Assembly: GCF_014646115.1 (NCBI RefSeq)
Contig: NZ_BMMV01000012.1
Location: 62,001 to 126,000 of the forward strand
DNA: 64,000 nt
From: Streptomyces camponoticapitis
Lineage (GTDB): Bacteria; Actinomycetota; Actinomycetes; Streptomycetales; Streptomycetaceae
Direction: 5' to 3'
Shown here one piece after another: positions 24,279 to 32,095 of this stretch; the first letter of the stretch is position 1; the number at the start of each line of letters is the position of its first letter. The notes beneath the pieces are model-generated. The model was given only the letters and a program-made list of their open reading frames with translations. It was not told the origin of the DNA and did not search any database. The position numbers and the translations under genes were made by a program.

Positions 24279-25517
24279 TCACGTCCGGCCTGAGCCGGTC
24301 ACCCGGGCCCGGTCCGCCGCCGCCGTGCCGTGCGCCCATCCTTCGCCGTCGGTCACGCCGCGCACCCTCGTCCGTACGGTCTCGGGGAACATCCGCTCCG
24401 CGCGGTCGGCGACCGCCACCTCCCGTGCCGCCAGGACGGGCAGCAACCGCCCTCCCCCGCCGGCCGTCAGAGCGCGGCCACCGGTGTCCGTACCGGCGGT
24501 TTCGGCACCCGCGGCGTCTGCTGTGACCTGCTCCGCGGCGGCCGCGAGCCGCTCGCCGATCCGGTGGGCGTACGCCATGAGGAACGACTGCCGGAAGGTC
24601 TTCGTCCGCTTGCGGCCCGACGCGCGCTGAGCCGCCTCCGCGCGGGTCATCGCGGCCGTCCCCTGCACGAGCAGCGACGTGTGCAGCAGCTCGACCACCT
24701 CCAAATCCGGCTCAAAACCGACCACGGTGGAGAAGCCGAAAGCGCTGCTCCATACCGAACGGCAGCGGTTGGCGGACGCCACGGCGTCGAGCAGGATCGC
24801 CTTCGCCGTCTCGTACGGCGCGTCCACCCCGATCCGGCAGGCGCCCGGCACGTCGCCGCGGTGCGCGCGGTCGGCGAGCAGCGCCTCGTCGATGCTGTGC
24901 CGAGCCATCAGCTCCTGCGCCTTGGCGCTCAGGGCCTCGGCCTCCTCGGGGAAGTCGGTGCCCTCCGCCTTGGCGAGCAGGGCGCGGATCCGGGTGAGCA
25001 TGCGCGGTTCGCCGTCGGCGGCCGGGAGGTGGACGGGCGTGCCCGGGACCGGCCCCACGGCCTCGATCGCCGGGAGCCCGAGAAGGAGCCGGTACAGCTC
25101 CAGTGCGGTGGTCGCGTACGAGAAGCGGTCGGCGGACCGGGGCGCGGTCCCGGCCTTGCGGTCGGCTTCCAGGTCCGCCGCGATGTCAGCGAGCTGGGCG
25201 TGCCAGCGCGGGGCGACCCGTGCGTACCGGACCGCCTCCGTGGCGATCAGCTCGGCGACGAGACGCACGTGCGTCTCGTCGAGGTCGCGGCGGACAAGCC
25301 GTACGACGTCGGCGGGCTGCCAGCCGCGCTCCCAGGCCCGGCGCAAGAACCGCTCGCCCCGTCGTCGCAGTTCGGCGTCGGCCGCCGGATCGGCGGCGAG
25401 CAGCGACGCGCCGGTGTCCAGGCCCCGGCCGCCGTCCGCCTCCGGGTCCGCGTAGAGCGCGGCGGCGAACGCCCGGTCGACCGCGCCTGACGCGCCCGGC
25501 GTACCTGGACCTGGCAT
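24279..25517 (-). CDS. DUF2786 domain protein
   Basis: A 412-residue protein. The recognisable part is a DUF2786 segment at about 173-212 (MLTRIRALLAKAEGTDFPEE, ALSAKAQELMARHSIDEA), followed by the downstream region usually found with it (about 215-320: WSSAFGFSTVVGFEPDLEVV, ...ASGRKRTKTFRQSFLMAYAHR). The same combination occurs in actinobacterial and phage proteins of unknown function. The N-terminal 170 residues are helical and conserved only in relatives. No signal peptide or membrane segment is seen. The ATG at 25517 was selected because GAGGAGAGAAGG sits directly upstream; in-frame starts farther upstream lack a site. It is divergent from the acetyltransferase gene across about 220 bases. 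Confidence 0.83.
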   Translation of the reverse strand: MPGPGTPGASGAVDRAFAAALYADPEADGGRGLDTGASLLAADPAADAELRRRGERFLRRAWERGWQPADVVRLVRRDLDETHVRLVAELIATEAVRYARVAPRWHAQLADIAADLEADRKAGTAPRSADRFSYATTALELYRLLLGLPAIEAVGPVPGTPVHLPAADGEPRMLTRIRALLAKAEGTDFPEEAEALSAKAQELMARHSIDEALLADRAHRGDVPGACRIGVDAPYETAKAILLDAVASANRCRSVWSSAFGFSTVVGFEPDLEVVELLHTSLLVQGTAAMTRAEAAQRASGRKRTKTFRQSFLMAYAHRIGERLAAAAEQVTADAAGAETAGTDTGGRALTAGGGGRLLPVLAAREVAVADRAERMFPETVRTRVRGVTDGEGWAHGTAAADRARVTGSGRT

Positions 25518-25738
25518 GGAGCCTTCTCTCCTCGTCCCTTGATCGACCGGCCCCTCGCCGTCGTGGGGACGGGCCGCATCCATGGTCCCAGAAGACGACT
25601 TATCCACAGGCTGTGCATATCGAACTACTGCACTACCTGCACGATCACCGCTCTGTCCACAGGTGAGCGGGTTCCGGTACACGATCCGGCTCGCCGACCT
25701 ACCGTGGTGGAACTCGCGACGAGAGGACACGGACACGC

Positions 25739-26305
25739 ATGGGCGGGAACAAGAAACTGATGCTGGCGGGCGAGTGGTATCTGCCCGACGACGAGGAGCT
25801 GGCGGCGGAGTCCCGGCGGCGGGCGGACCTGTGCTCCGCGTACAACGGGACGGACGGGCGCGGGCTGCCCGACGCGGAGGGACGCGAGCGGATACTGGGC
25901 GAGCTGCTGGGTTCCGTGGGTGAGGGTGTACGGATCCGGCCCCCGTTCAACTGCGACTTCGGCACGTACATCAGCATCGGCGCCCGTACGTTCATCAACT
26001 TCGGCGCGGTCTTCCTCGATCCCGCGCCGATCAGCGTCGGCTCCGACGTCCAGATAGGCCCGAACGTGCAGTTGCTCACGCCGACCCACGAGCTCGACAC
26101 CGAGCGCCGCCGGGCGGGGTGGGAGCGGGCGTCGCCCGTGACCATCGGCGACAACGTCTGGCTCGGCGGCGGCGTCATCGTCTGTCCGGGCGTGACGATC
26201 GGCGAGAACACGGTGGTCGGCGCGGGATCCGTGGTGACGAGGGACCTGCCGGCCGGGGTCCTGGCGGTCGGCAATCCGGCGCGGGTGATTCGCGAACTGA
26301 AGTAG
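25739..26305 (+). CDS. Maltose O-acetyltransferase-like hexapeptide-repeat acetyltransferase
   Basis: A 188-residue left-handed beta-helix acetyltransferase of the Maa/NodL/LacA group, which transfers acetyl from acetyl-CoA to sugar hydroxyls. The N-terminal Mac domain (MLAGEWYLPDDEELAAESRR) is followed by hexapeptide repeats (I-S-I-G-A, I-N-F-G-A, I-S-V-G-S, V-T-I-G-D and so on) and the catalytic His117 in LLTPTHELD. The NPARVIREL ending is the normal C-terminus. Length is standard. The start at ATG 25739 is likely but an ATG at 25760, beginning at the Mac domain, is possible. The natural substrate is uncertain. It is followed by the convergent oxidoreductase gene after 48 bases. Confidence 0.92.
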   Translation: MGGNKKLMLAGEWYLPDDEELAAESRRRADLCSAYNGTDGRGLPDAEGRERILGELLGSVGEGVRIRPPFNCDFGTYISIGARTFINFGAVFLDPAPISVGSDVQIGPNVQLLTPTHELDTERRRAGWERASPVTIGDNVWLGGGVIVCPGVTIGENTVVGAGSVVTRDLPAGVLAVGNPARVIRELK

Positions 26306-26353
26306 GCCGGGCGACCTCATCGGGGGCGACCTCCCCTGAGGGCGCCCGTCAGC

Positions 26354-27268
26354 TCACGGCTTGATGATCAGCTTGCCGCGTGTGTGGCCCGATTCGCTCG
26401 CCGACTGGGCCTGGGCCGCGTCGGCCAGGGGGTACGTCCGCGCCACCAGGACGCGCAGGGTGCCGTCCGTCGCCTGGCGGGCCTGCTCGGTGAGGCCGGC
26501 GCGGCTCTCCTCGTGGGTGGAGCCGCCCGAGGAGAACGGCACCCCGTGCTCCGGGGCCGTCGGGTCGGCGATCGTGATGACGCGCTCGGTCGTGCCGCCG
26601 CGCAGGGTGATCGACTCCGGCAGCACGCCCTTGCCCGCCGTGTCGAAGACGGCGTCCACGCCCTGGGGGGCGGCGGTGCGGACGCGCTCGACCAGACCGT
26701 CGCCGTACGTCACCGGGGTGGCGCCGAGCAGCCGGAGGTAGTCGTGGTTCGCGGGTGAGGCGGTGCCGATGACCGTCGCGCCGCGCGCCGCCGCGAGCTG
26801 TACCGCCATGGACCCGACCGATCCGGCCGCGCCGTGGACGAGGAGGGTGTCGCCCTCCTTGACGGCGAGGTCGTCCAGCACGCGCCGGGCGGTCTCGCCG
26901 GCGACGGGGATGGCGGCCGCCACGTCCCAGCTCAGGCCGGCCGGCTTGGGCACGACGACGGAGGCCAGCGTGTACTGCGCGTACGCACCGCCCACGGACC
27001 AGCCGAGGACCTCGTCTCCTACGGAGAGTCCGATGACACCGTCGCCGACCGCGTCCACGACTCCCGAGAACTCGCTGCCGGGGACCGCGGGGAATTCCGT
27101 AGGGAAGACCTCCGCCATCCAGCCATTGCGGATCTTCACATCGGCCGGGTTGACCGCCGCCGCCCGTACGGACGCGCGGATCTGGCCGGGCCCTGGTTCC
27201 GGTTGGTCGATGTCCGTGAGCTGAAGCACCTCAGGACCGCCGAACTCGTTGAAAACGATCGCCCGCAT
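26354..27268 (-). CDS. NADP-dependent quinone oxidoreductase-like MDR protein
   Basis: A 304-residue medium-chain dehydrogenase/reductase without the zinc-binding cysteines, closest to quinone oxidoreductases. The N-terminal GroES-like domain (PEPGPGQIRASVRAAAVNPAD) is followed by the Rossmann domain with GAAGSVG at about 146-152 and LLGATPVTYGDG. The C-terminus GKLIIKP is typical of the family, where it closes the fold. The ATG at 27268 has GGAGG 5 bases upstream; longer frames are arginine-rich and not conserved. It likely reduces quinones or enones with NADPH, by family analogy. It is divergent from the polymerase gene, with about 200 bases between. Confidence 0.91.
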   Translation of the reverse strand: MRAIVFNEFGGPEVLQLTDIDQPEPGPGQIRASVRAAAVNPADVKIRNGWMAEVFPTEFPAVPGSEFSGVVDAVGDGVIGLSVGDEVLGWSVGGAYAQYTLASVVVPKPAGLSWDVAAAIPVAGETARRVLDDLAVKEGDTLLVHGAAGSVGSMAVQLAAARGATVIGTASPANHDYLRLLGATPVTYGDGLVERVRTAAPQGVDAVFDTAGKGVLPESITLRGGTTERVITIADPTAPEHGVPFSSGGSTHEESRAGLTEQARQATDGTLRVLVARTYPLADAAQAQSASESGHTRGKLIIKP

Positions 27269-27471
27269 GTCAGCCTCCGTAAGTACGAACCCGTCGGCGC
27301 CGCGGGGCGCTCCTCGCCGCCTCCTGGGCGATGCCGACACGGTTCATCAAGTTTCATGACGTATGAGTCATGTCGATGGTCTCTGTCCGGAGCCCTGTCC
27401 GCCTCTCGAATGTTCCGCCCGGGTCGGTTCGCACCGGCCCGTTGTCAGACCCGGCTGGGAGACTCGGACGC

Positions 27472-29163
27472 ATGATCGGGCGGTGGGCTCTGGCCCCGGC
27501 GGAGGGCGGCGGCGCGTGGCTCGCGCCGCTGGGCGCGGACGCGCGCCCGGCCGGTCCCGTGCTGCGCGAGCCCGATCTCGTCGAGGCCGTCCGGGCACGG
27601 CTGCCGGAGGTGACGCGGTGGGTGTGGCGGTCCAGCGCGGAGCTGCTGCCCCGGCTGCTGGCCGCCGGGGTCCGGGTGGAGCGGTGTTACGACATCGAGG
27701 CGGCGGAGCTGCTGCTGCTCGGCCACGAGGGGCGGCTCGGGGAGCCCCGGTCGGCGGCGGCCGCCTGGGCGCGGCTGCGACACGGGCCCGTACCGCCCGA
27801 TCCGCCGCAGCGAGCCGCCGAACCGGGTTCGCAGTCGTCGCTCTTCGAGCCGAGGGCGGGGGCGGACGTGCCGTTCGACGCGCTGCTGGAGGTCTACGCG
27901 GAGCAGCAGCGGAGGCACGGGGCGGCGGAGCATCCGGACCGGATGCGGCTGCTGACGGCCTCGGAGTCGGCGGGGATGCTGGTGGCCGCCGAGATGCACG
28001 GCGCGGGGCTGCCGTGGCGGGCGGACGTGCACCGTGCGCTGCTGGACGAGCTGCTGGGTGAGCGGTACGCGGGCGGGGGCGAGCCCCGGCGGCTGGCCGA
28101 GCTGGCCGATCAGGTCTCGGAGGCGTTCGGGCGGCGCGTACGGCCCGATCTGCCGGCCGACGTGGTGAAGGCGTTCACCCGGGCCGGTTTCCAGGTGAGG
28201 TCGACGCGGCGGTGGGAGCTGGAGGAGATCGACCATCCGGCGGTCGCACCGCTGATCGAGTACAAGAAGCTGTACCGCATCTGGACGGCGCACGGCTGGA
28301 GCTGGCTCCAGGACTGGGTGCGGGACGGCCGCTTCCGGCCGGAGTATCTGCCGGGCGGTACGGTCTCGGGCCGCTGGACGACCAACGGCGGCGGCGCGTT
28401 GCAGATCCCGCGGGTCATACGGGGAGCGGTCGTCGCCGACGAGGGGTGGCGGCTGGTGGTGGCCGACGCCGACCAGATGGAGCCGCGGGTGCTGGCGGCG
28501 ATCTCCCGGGACCGGGGGCTGATGGAGGTCGCCGGGCACGACGACGATCTGTACAAGGTGCTGTCGGACCGGGCGTTCTCCGGCGATCGCGCGCAGGCGA
28601 AGCTCGCGCTGCTGGGCGCGGTCTACGGCCAGACGTCCGGCGACGGCCTGAAGAATCTGGCGGCGCTGCGAAGACGGTTCCCCCGGGCCGTGGAGTATGT
28701 CGACGACGCGGCACGGGCGGGCGAGGAGGGCAGGCTCGTACGGACATGGCTGGGCCGGACGAGTCCGCCGGCGGCCGGTTCGCAGGACGGCGGCGAGGCG
28801 GGGATCCCGCAGGAGTCCGACGAAGTGCCTTCCGGCGACGGCGAGTTCACACCGGGGTACGCGTCGACGAACGCCCGCGCGCGGGGGCGGTTCACGCGGA
28901 ACTTCGTGGTGCAGGGCAGCGCGGCGGACTGGGCGCTGCTGATGCTGGCGGCGCTGCGGAGCGCGACCGCCGGCATGCGGGCGGAGCTGGTGTTCTTCCA
29001 GCACGACGAGGTGATCGTGCACTGCCCGCGGGAGGAGGCGGCGGACGTGGCGGTGGCGATCCGCGAGGCCGGTGAGCTGGCGGGCCGGATCGCCTTCGGG
29101 GAGACGCCGGTGCGGTTTCCCTTCACGACGGCGACGGTGGAGCGCTATTCGGACGCCAAGTGA
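27472..29163 (+). CDS. Second family-A DNA polymerase (bifunctional 3'-5' exonuclease/DNA polymerase type)
   Basis: A 563-residue protein resembling the C-terminal part of DNA polymerase I, without the 5' nuclease domain. Motif A is ADADQMEPR (Asp332, Glu337), motif B is RAQAKLALLGAVYG (Arg373, Lys377, Tyr385) and motif C is QHDEV (His511, Asp512, Glu513), so the metal-binding and dNTP-binding residues of the palm and fingers are present. At the position of E. coli Phe762 there is Leu381. The N-terminal 180 residues occupy the exonuclease place, but the DEDD exonuclease residues are not recognisable. A D/S/P/G-rich insert sits between motifs B and C (about 428-462). Streptomyces commonly carry this gene in addition to polA; its role is not established. 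The ATG at 27472 has GGGAG about 10 bases upstream. Confidence 0.88.
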   Translation: MIGRWALAPAEGGGAWLAPLGADARPAGPVLREPDLVEAVRARLPEVTRWVWRSSAELLPRLLAAGVRVERCYDIEAAELLLLGHEGRLGEPRSAAAAWARLRHGPVPPDPPQRAAEPGSQSSLFEPRAGADVPFDALLEVYAEQQRRHGAAEHPDRMRLLTASESAGMLVAAEMHGAGLPWRADVHRALLDELLGERYAGGGEPRRLAELADQVSEAFGRRVRPDLPADVVKAFTRAGFQVRSTRRWELEEIDHPAVAPLIEYKKLYRIWTAHGWSWLQDWVRDGRFRPEYLPGGTVSGRWTTNGGGALQIPRVIRGAVVADEGWRLVVADADQMEPRVLAAISRDRGLMEVAGHDDDLYKVLSDRAFSGDRAQAKLALLGAVYGQTSGDGLKNLAALRRRFPRAVEYVDDAARAGEEGRLVRTWLGRTSPPAAGSQDGGEAGIPQESDEVPSGDGEFTPGYASTNARARGRFTRNFVVQGSAADWALLMLAALRSATAGMRAELVFFQHDEVIVHCPREEAADVAVAIREAGELAGRIAFGETPVRFPFTTATVERYSDAK

Positions 29164-29396
29164 GCGGGGCCCGTTACCGCGTGCGGTCGCACCTCCGGGA
29201 TCGCCCTCGTAAGGGACGGGACGTACGTGGGTGACCGAAGACGGCGCGACGGGCGCCCGTGCCAAGCACCTTGGACCGGGCGGGACTTTCACAACCCGCC
29301 CCGGGGCAATTACGCTCGGCGGTGGGCATCGCGCGTCGGTCACCGGCCGGGTGAGGCGTGGAGGTTCCCGTGAGATGCCTCTGGAGGCATTCCACT

Positions 29397-29798
29397 GTGT
29401 CAGTAGAGTTGAATCACACGATCGTTCACGCCCGTGACAACCGGGCTTCCGCCGAATTCCTGGCGCACATCCTGGATCTGGAGATCGGCACCGAATGGGG
29501 CCCCTTCGTTCCGGTCGACACCGGTAACGGCGTCACTCTCGACTTCGCGACCGTCGGTAAGGAGTCGATCACCCCGCAGCATTACGCGTTCCTCGTTCCC
29601 GAGGAGGATTTCGACGGGATCTTCGGGCGGATCAAGGACGCCGGAGTCGACTTCTTCGGCGATCCGCACGGAAAGCTCCCCGGCGAGATCAACCACAACC
29701 ACGGCGGGCGCGGGGTGTATTTCCTCGACCCGGCGGGTCACTACCTGGAAGTGATCACGCAGCCGTACGACAACGTAGTGACGGACCCGGACAAGTAG
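29397..29798 (+). CDS. VOC family protein (glyoxalase-like)
   Basis: A 133-residue single-domain vicinal-oxygen-chelate protein. Candidate metal ligands are in the expected places: His7 (LNHTIVHARD), a His in PQHYAFLV and Glu in HYLEVITQP, so an enzymatic, metal-bound role is more likely than for the VOC protein at 18958. The N-H-N-H-G-G-R-G loop before the last strand is common in the actinobacterial subgroup. The GTG at 29397 is used because GGAGG lies 9 bases upstream. It is monocistronic. The 233 bases upstream hold no gene, and a strong shared terminator follows. Substrate unknown. Confidence 0.9.
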   Translation: MSVELNHTIVHARDNRASAEFLAHILDLEIGTEWGPFVPVDTGNGVTLDFATVGKESITPQHYAFLVPEEDFDGIFGRIKDAGVDFFGDPHGKLPGEINHNHGGRGVYFLDPAGHYLEVITQPYDNVVTDPDK

Positions 29799-29830
29799 TC
29801 ATCTGAGCGTCAACCAGCGGTCCGAGCAAG

Positions 29831-29860
29831 GGCGTCGGGGGCCGGAAGGCTCCCGACGCC
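29831..29860. terminator. Bidirectional terminator between the VOC and GH3 genes
   Basis: GGCGTCGGG and CCCGACGCC form a perfect 9-bp stem between two convergent genes. No other feature lies in the 70-base gap. Confidence 0.75.
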
Positions 29861-29868
29861 ACCGGGGC

Positions 29869-31434
29869 TCAGCGGCGTCCCGCGAGGAACTCGGCCGCCG
29901 CCACCCCCGAGACCCGGGTCGCGCCATGGGTGACCAGGTGCACGGCGCCGGGCGCCGCGCCGTTCGGTACGCCCATCTCCACGACCACCGCGTCGGGCCG
30001 GCTCCCCAGCAGCCGCGCCATCGCCGCCGACATCCAGCCGTGCCGCGCCGCGTCACGCACCACGACGACCAGCGAACGCTCGGTCGCCGGGTCCAGCACC
30101 TTGCGGTCCAGCAGATCACCGGCCGCCGCCAGGTCGCCCGGCTCCGCCGGGTCACCGGCGCCCAGCAGATCGGCCTCCGTCAGCCGTACGGATGTGGTGC
30201 CGGGCAGCAGATCGCTCAGCGGAGCGGCCACGCCCCAGGGGGTCTGCCCGTCGACGGCCAGATTCATCGTCGGCGACAGCTCCACCACGTGCGGCGCGCC
30301 GACGAGTGGCAGCACCGAGTCCCGGCCCCGCTCGGTCGACACGCGCAGCGCGCGCCGGGCGGCGACGAGGCCGATGTCGGACGCGGCGTCGTCGGTGGCC
30401 ACGGCCCGCATACGGCTGCCCGACCAGGCGGCGAACTCGGCGACCCGCGCCGCCGCTTCGTTGATCCGCGCCTCCGGGAGCGTCCCGTCGAGCACGGCCC
30501 GCACCAGGGCGTCGGTGAGCTCGTCGAACGTCGCCTCACCGGCGTGCTCGCCGCCGACGCACACCGCGTCCGCCCCGCCCGTGACCGCCCGTACGGTGGC
30601 CCCGTCGATCCCGTAGCGCGCGGTGACCGCGCGCATCTCGATGCCGTCCGTCACCACCAGTCCGTCGAAGCCCAGCTCGCCGCGGAGCAGGTCGACGAGG
30701 ATGCGGGGGCTCAGGGTGGCCGGCAGCTCGGCGTCGTACGCGGGCGCGAGCAGGTGCGCGGTCATCACCACGCGCACGCCCGCCTCCATCGCGGCGACGA
30801 ACGGCGGCAGCGCGGTGGCGGCGATCTCCTCGGCGCTCGCCGTCACCCGCGGAAGCCCGTGGTGGGAGTCGACGGAGGTGTCGCCGTGGCCCGGGAAGTG
30901 CTTGGCGCAGGCGGCGACCCCGGCCGACTGGAGCCCGCGGACCCAGGCGGCGGTGTGCCGGGAGACGACGTCCGTACGGGCGCCGAAGGAGCGGGCGCCG
31001 ATGACCGGGTTGAGGGGGTTGGAGTTGACGTCGGCGCTGGGCGCGTAGTTGAGGGAGATCCCGGCGGCGTGGAGTTCGCGCCCGATGTCGCGGGCGACGG
31101 ACTCGGTCAGATCCACGTCGTCCACGGCGCCGAGCGCGAGATTGCCCGGCCGGGATGCGCCGGTCCAGGCTTCGAGCCGGGTGACGTCGCCGGCCTCCTC
31201 GTCGATGGCGATGATCAGGTCACGGTTCTCCGCGCGCAGGTCGGCGGTGAGGCGCGCGACCTGCTCGGGGTCGACGATGTTCCGGCCGAACAGGACGACC
31301 GAGGTGAGGCCTCCGGCGATTCTGCGGCGGACCCAGTCGGGGACGGTCGCGCCCACGAATCCGGGCTGGAGCACGGTCTCCGCGAGACGCGTCAGTTGCT
31401 GGTGACGGCTGCTGGGTCGGCTGCTCGACTCCAT
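29869..31434 (-). CDS. Glycoside hydrolase family 3, NagZ-like beta-N-acetylhexosaminidase
   Basis: A 521-residue GH3 protein. The catalytic domain contains the family's KHFPGHGDTSVDSHHGLP motif (about 178-195), which marks the NagZ/N-acetylglucosaminidase branch, where a His/Asp dyad serves as acid/base. The nucleophile Asp263 sits in VVTDGIEM. The second domain (about 380-521) is a diverged GH3 C-terminal alpha/beta sandwich. There is no signal peptide, so it should act in the cytoplasm on imported amino sugars or muropeptides. The ATG at 31434 has GGAGG 6 bases upstream. Two DasR-like operator candidates lie 55-90 bases upstream, fitting control by N-acetylglucosamine metabolism. Confidence 0.93.
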   Translation of the reverse strand: MESSSRPSSRHQQLTRLAETVLQPGFVGATVPDWVRRRIAGGLTSVVLFGRNIVDPEQVARLTADLRAENRDLIIAIDEEAGDVTRLEAWTGASRPGNLALGAVDDVDLTESVARDIGRELHAAGISLNYAPSADVNSNPLNPVIGARSFGARTDVVSRHTAAWVRGLQSAGVAACAKHFPGHGDTSVDSHHGLPRVTASAEEIAATALPPFVAAMEAGVRVVMTAHLLAPAYDAELPATLSPRILVDLLRGELGFDGLVVTDGIEMRAVTARYGIDGATVRAVTGGADAVCVGGEHAGEATFDELTDALVRAVLDGTLPEARINEAAARVAEFAAWSGSRMRAVATDDAASDIGLVAARRALRVSTERGRDSVLPLVGAPHVVELSPTMNLAVDGQTPWGVAAPLSDLLPGTTSVRLTEADLLGAGDPAEPGDLAAAGDLLDRKVLDPATERSLVVVVRDAARHGWMSAAMARLLGSRPDAVVVEMGVPNGAAPGAVHLVTHGATRVSGVAAAEFLAGRR

Positions 31435-31488
31435 GCGGGTCCTCCGAAGACGCGTCGCTCGGCCGGCTCAGCGAACCGCCCTTTGAAC

Positions 31489-31523
31489 TTGGTACAGGCC
31501 AATCGGATGTTGGCTTAGACCAA
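31489..31523 (-). promoter_or_regulatory. Pair of DasR-like (dre) operator candidates upstream of the GH3 gene
   Basis: Two imperfect palindromes with the dre core TGGTCTAGACCA: TTGGTACAGGCCAA (31489-31502, 9 of 12 core bases) and, on the minus strand, TTGGTCTAAGCCAA (31510-31523, 10 of 12). Their centres are 21 bp apart, two helical turns. They lie in the promoter region of a NagZ-like gene, the type of gene DasR represses in Streptomyces. Confidence 0.62.
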
Positions 31524-31639
31524 TAGGTGTGTCAAGGAGGTATCGGCCTGTCGCGTTGTACGAACTCGACCCGGAAGCTGGTGGATTAGCCCGTTCATGA
31601 ATATTTGGTAAGGCTTCGAGGGAGCGGATGGACAACGGC

Positions 31640-31865
31640 TACGCTTGGCGGTGCAGCTGGTCCGTTCCCGTCCGCCGGGCGGGAGCGTCGTAAGAGGGAA
31701 CCCGGTGAGAATCCGGGACTGCCCCGCAGCGGTGAGTGGGAACGACCGCCGTCATCAGCACTGGGCCCGTGCCGGGCCTGGGAAGCGACGGTCAGTAGGT
31801 GTCCGTCGGGTGTCCGTGCCCGGCGGATCTGCCCGCGAGTCCGAAGACCTGCCCGCTGCCCGTAC
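31640..31865 (+). ncRNA. Cobalamin (adenosylcobalamin-type) riboswitch upstream of metE
   Basis: The conserved core is clear: a GGGAACCCGGTGAGAATCC segment followed by GGGACTGCCCCGCAGCGGTG (from about 31696), and the B12 box AGTCCGAAGACCTGCC (31838-31853), a full match to the usual consensus. Ends are approximate. The 230 bases between the riboswitch and metE must hold the expression platform; a GCACG/CGTGC hairpin is visible near 31950 but its role is unclear. B12 binding is expected to shut off metE, the B12-independent enzyme, when the B12-dependent MetH can work. Confidence 0.95.
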
Positions 31866-32095
31866 GTGACCGATCGCGTACGGACATCCCGGTGACCCCG
31901 TGGGCGGGTCGGCGTACATATCGGTCGGGCAGTGGTGCTGACGCGGGCACGCACGTTCACAGACGTGCAACACACGTATACGCGTACACACACCGGACGC
32001 GTGGACTCGCGTACGGAGCAGCCCGCCCGATTCCGTACCCCTTCGTGTCCTCGTTCCGTCCCGGGATCGCAGGACAACTCGCGAAGGAGAGTTCC

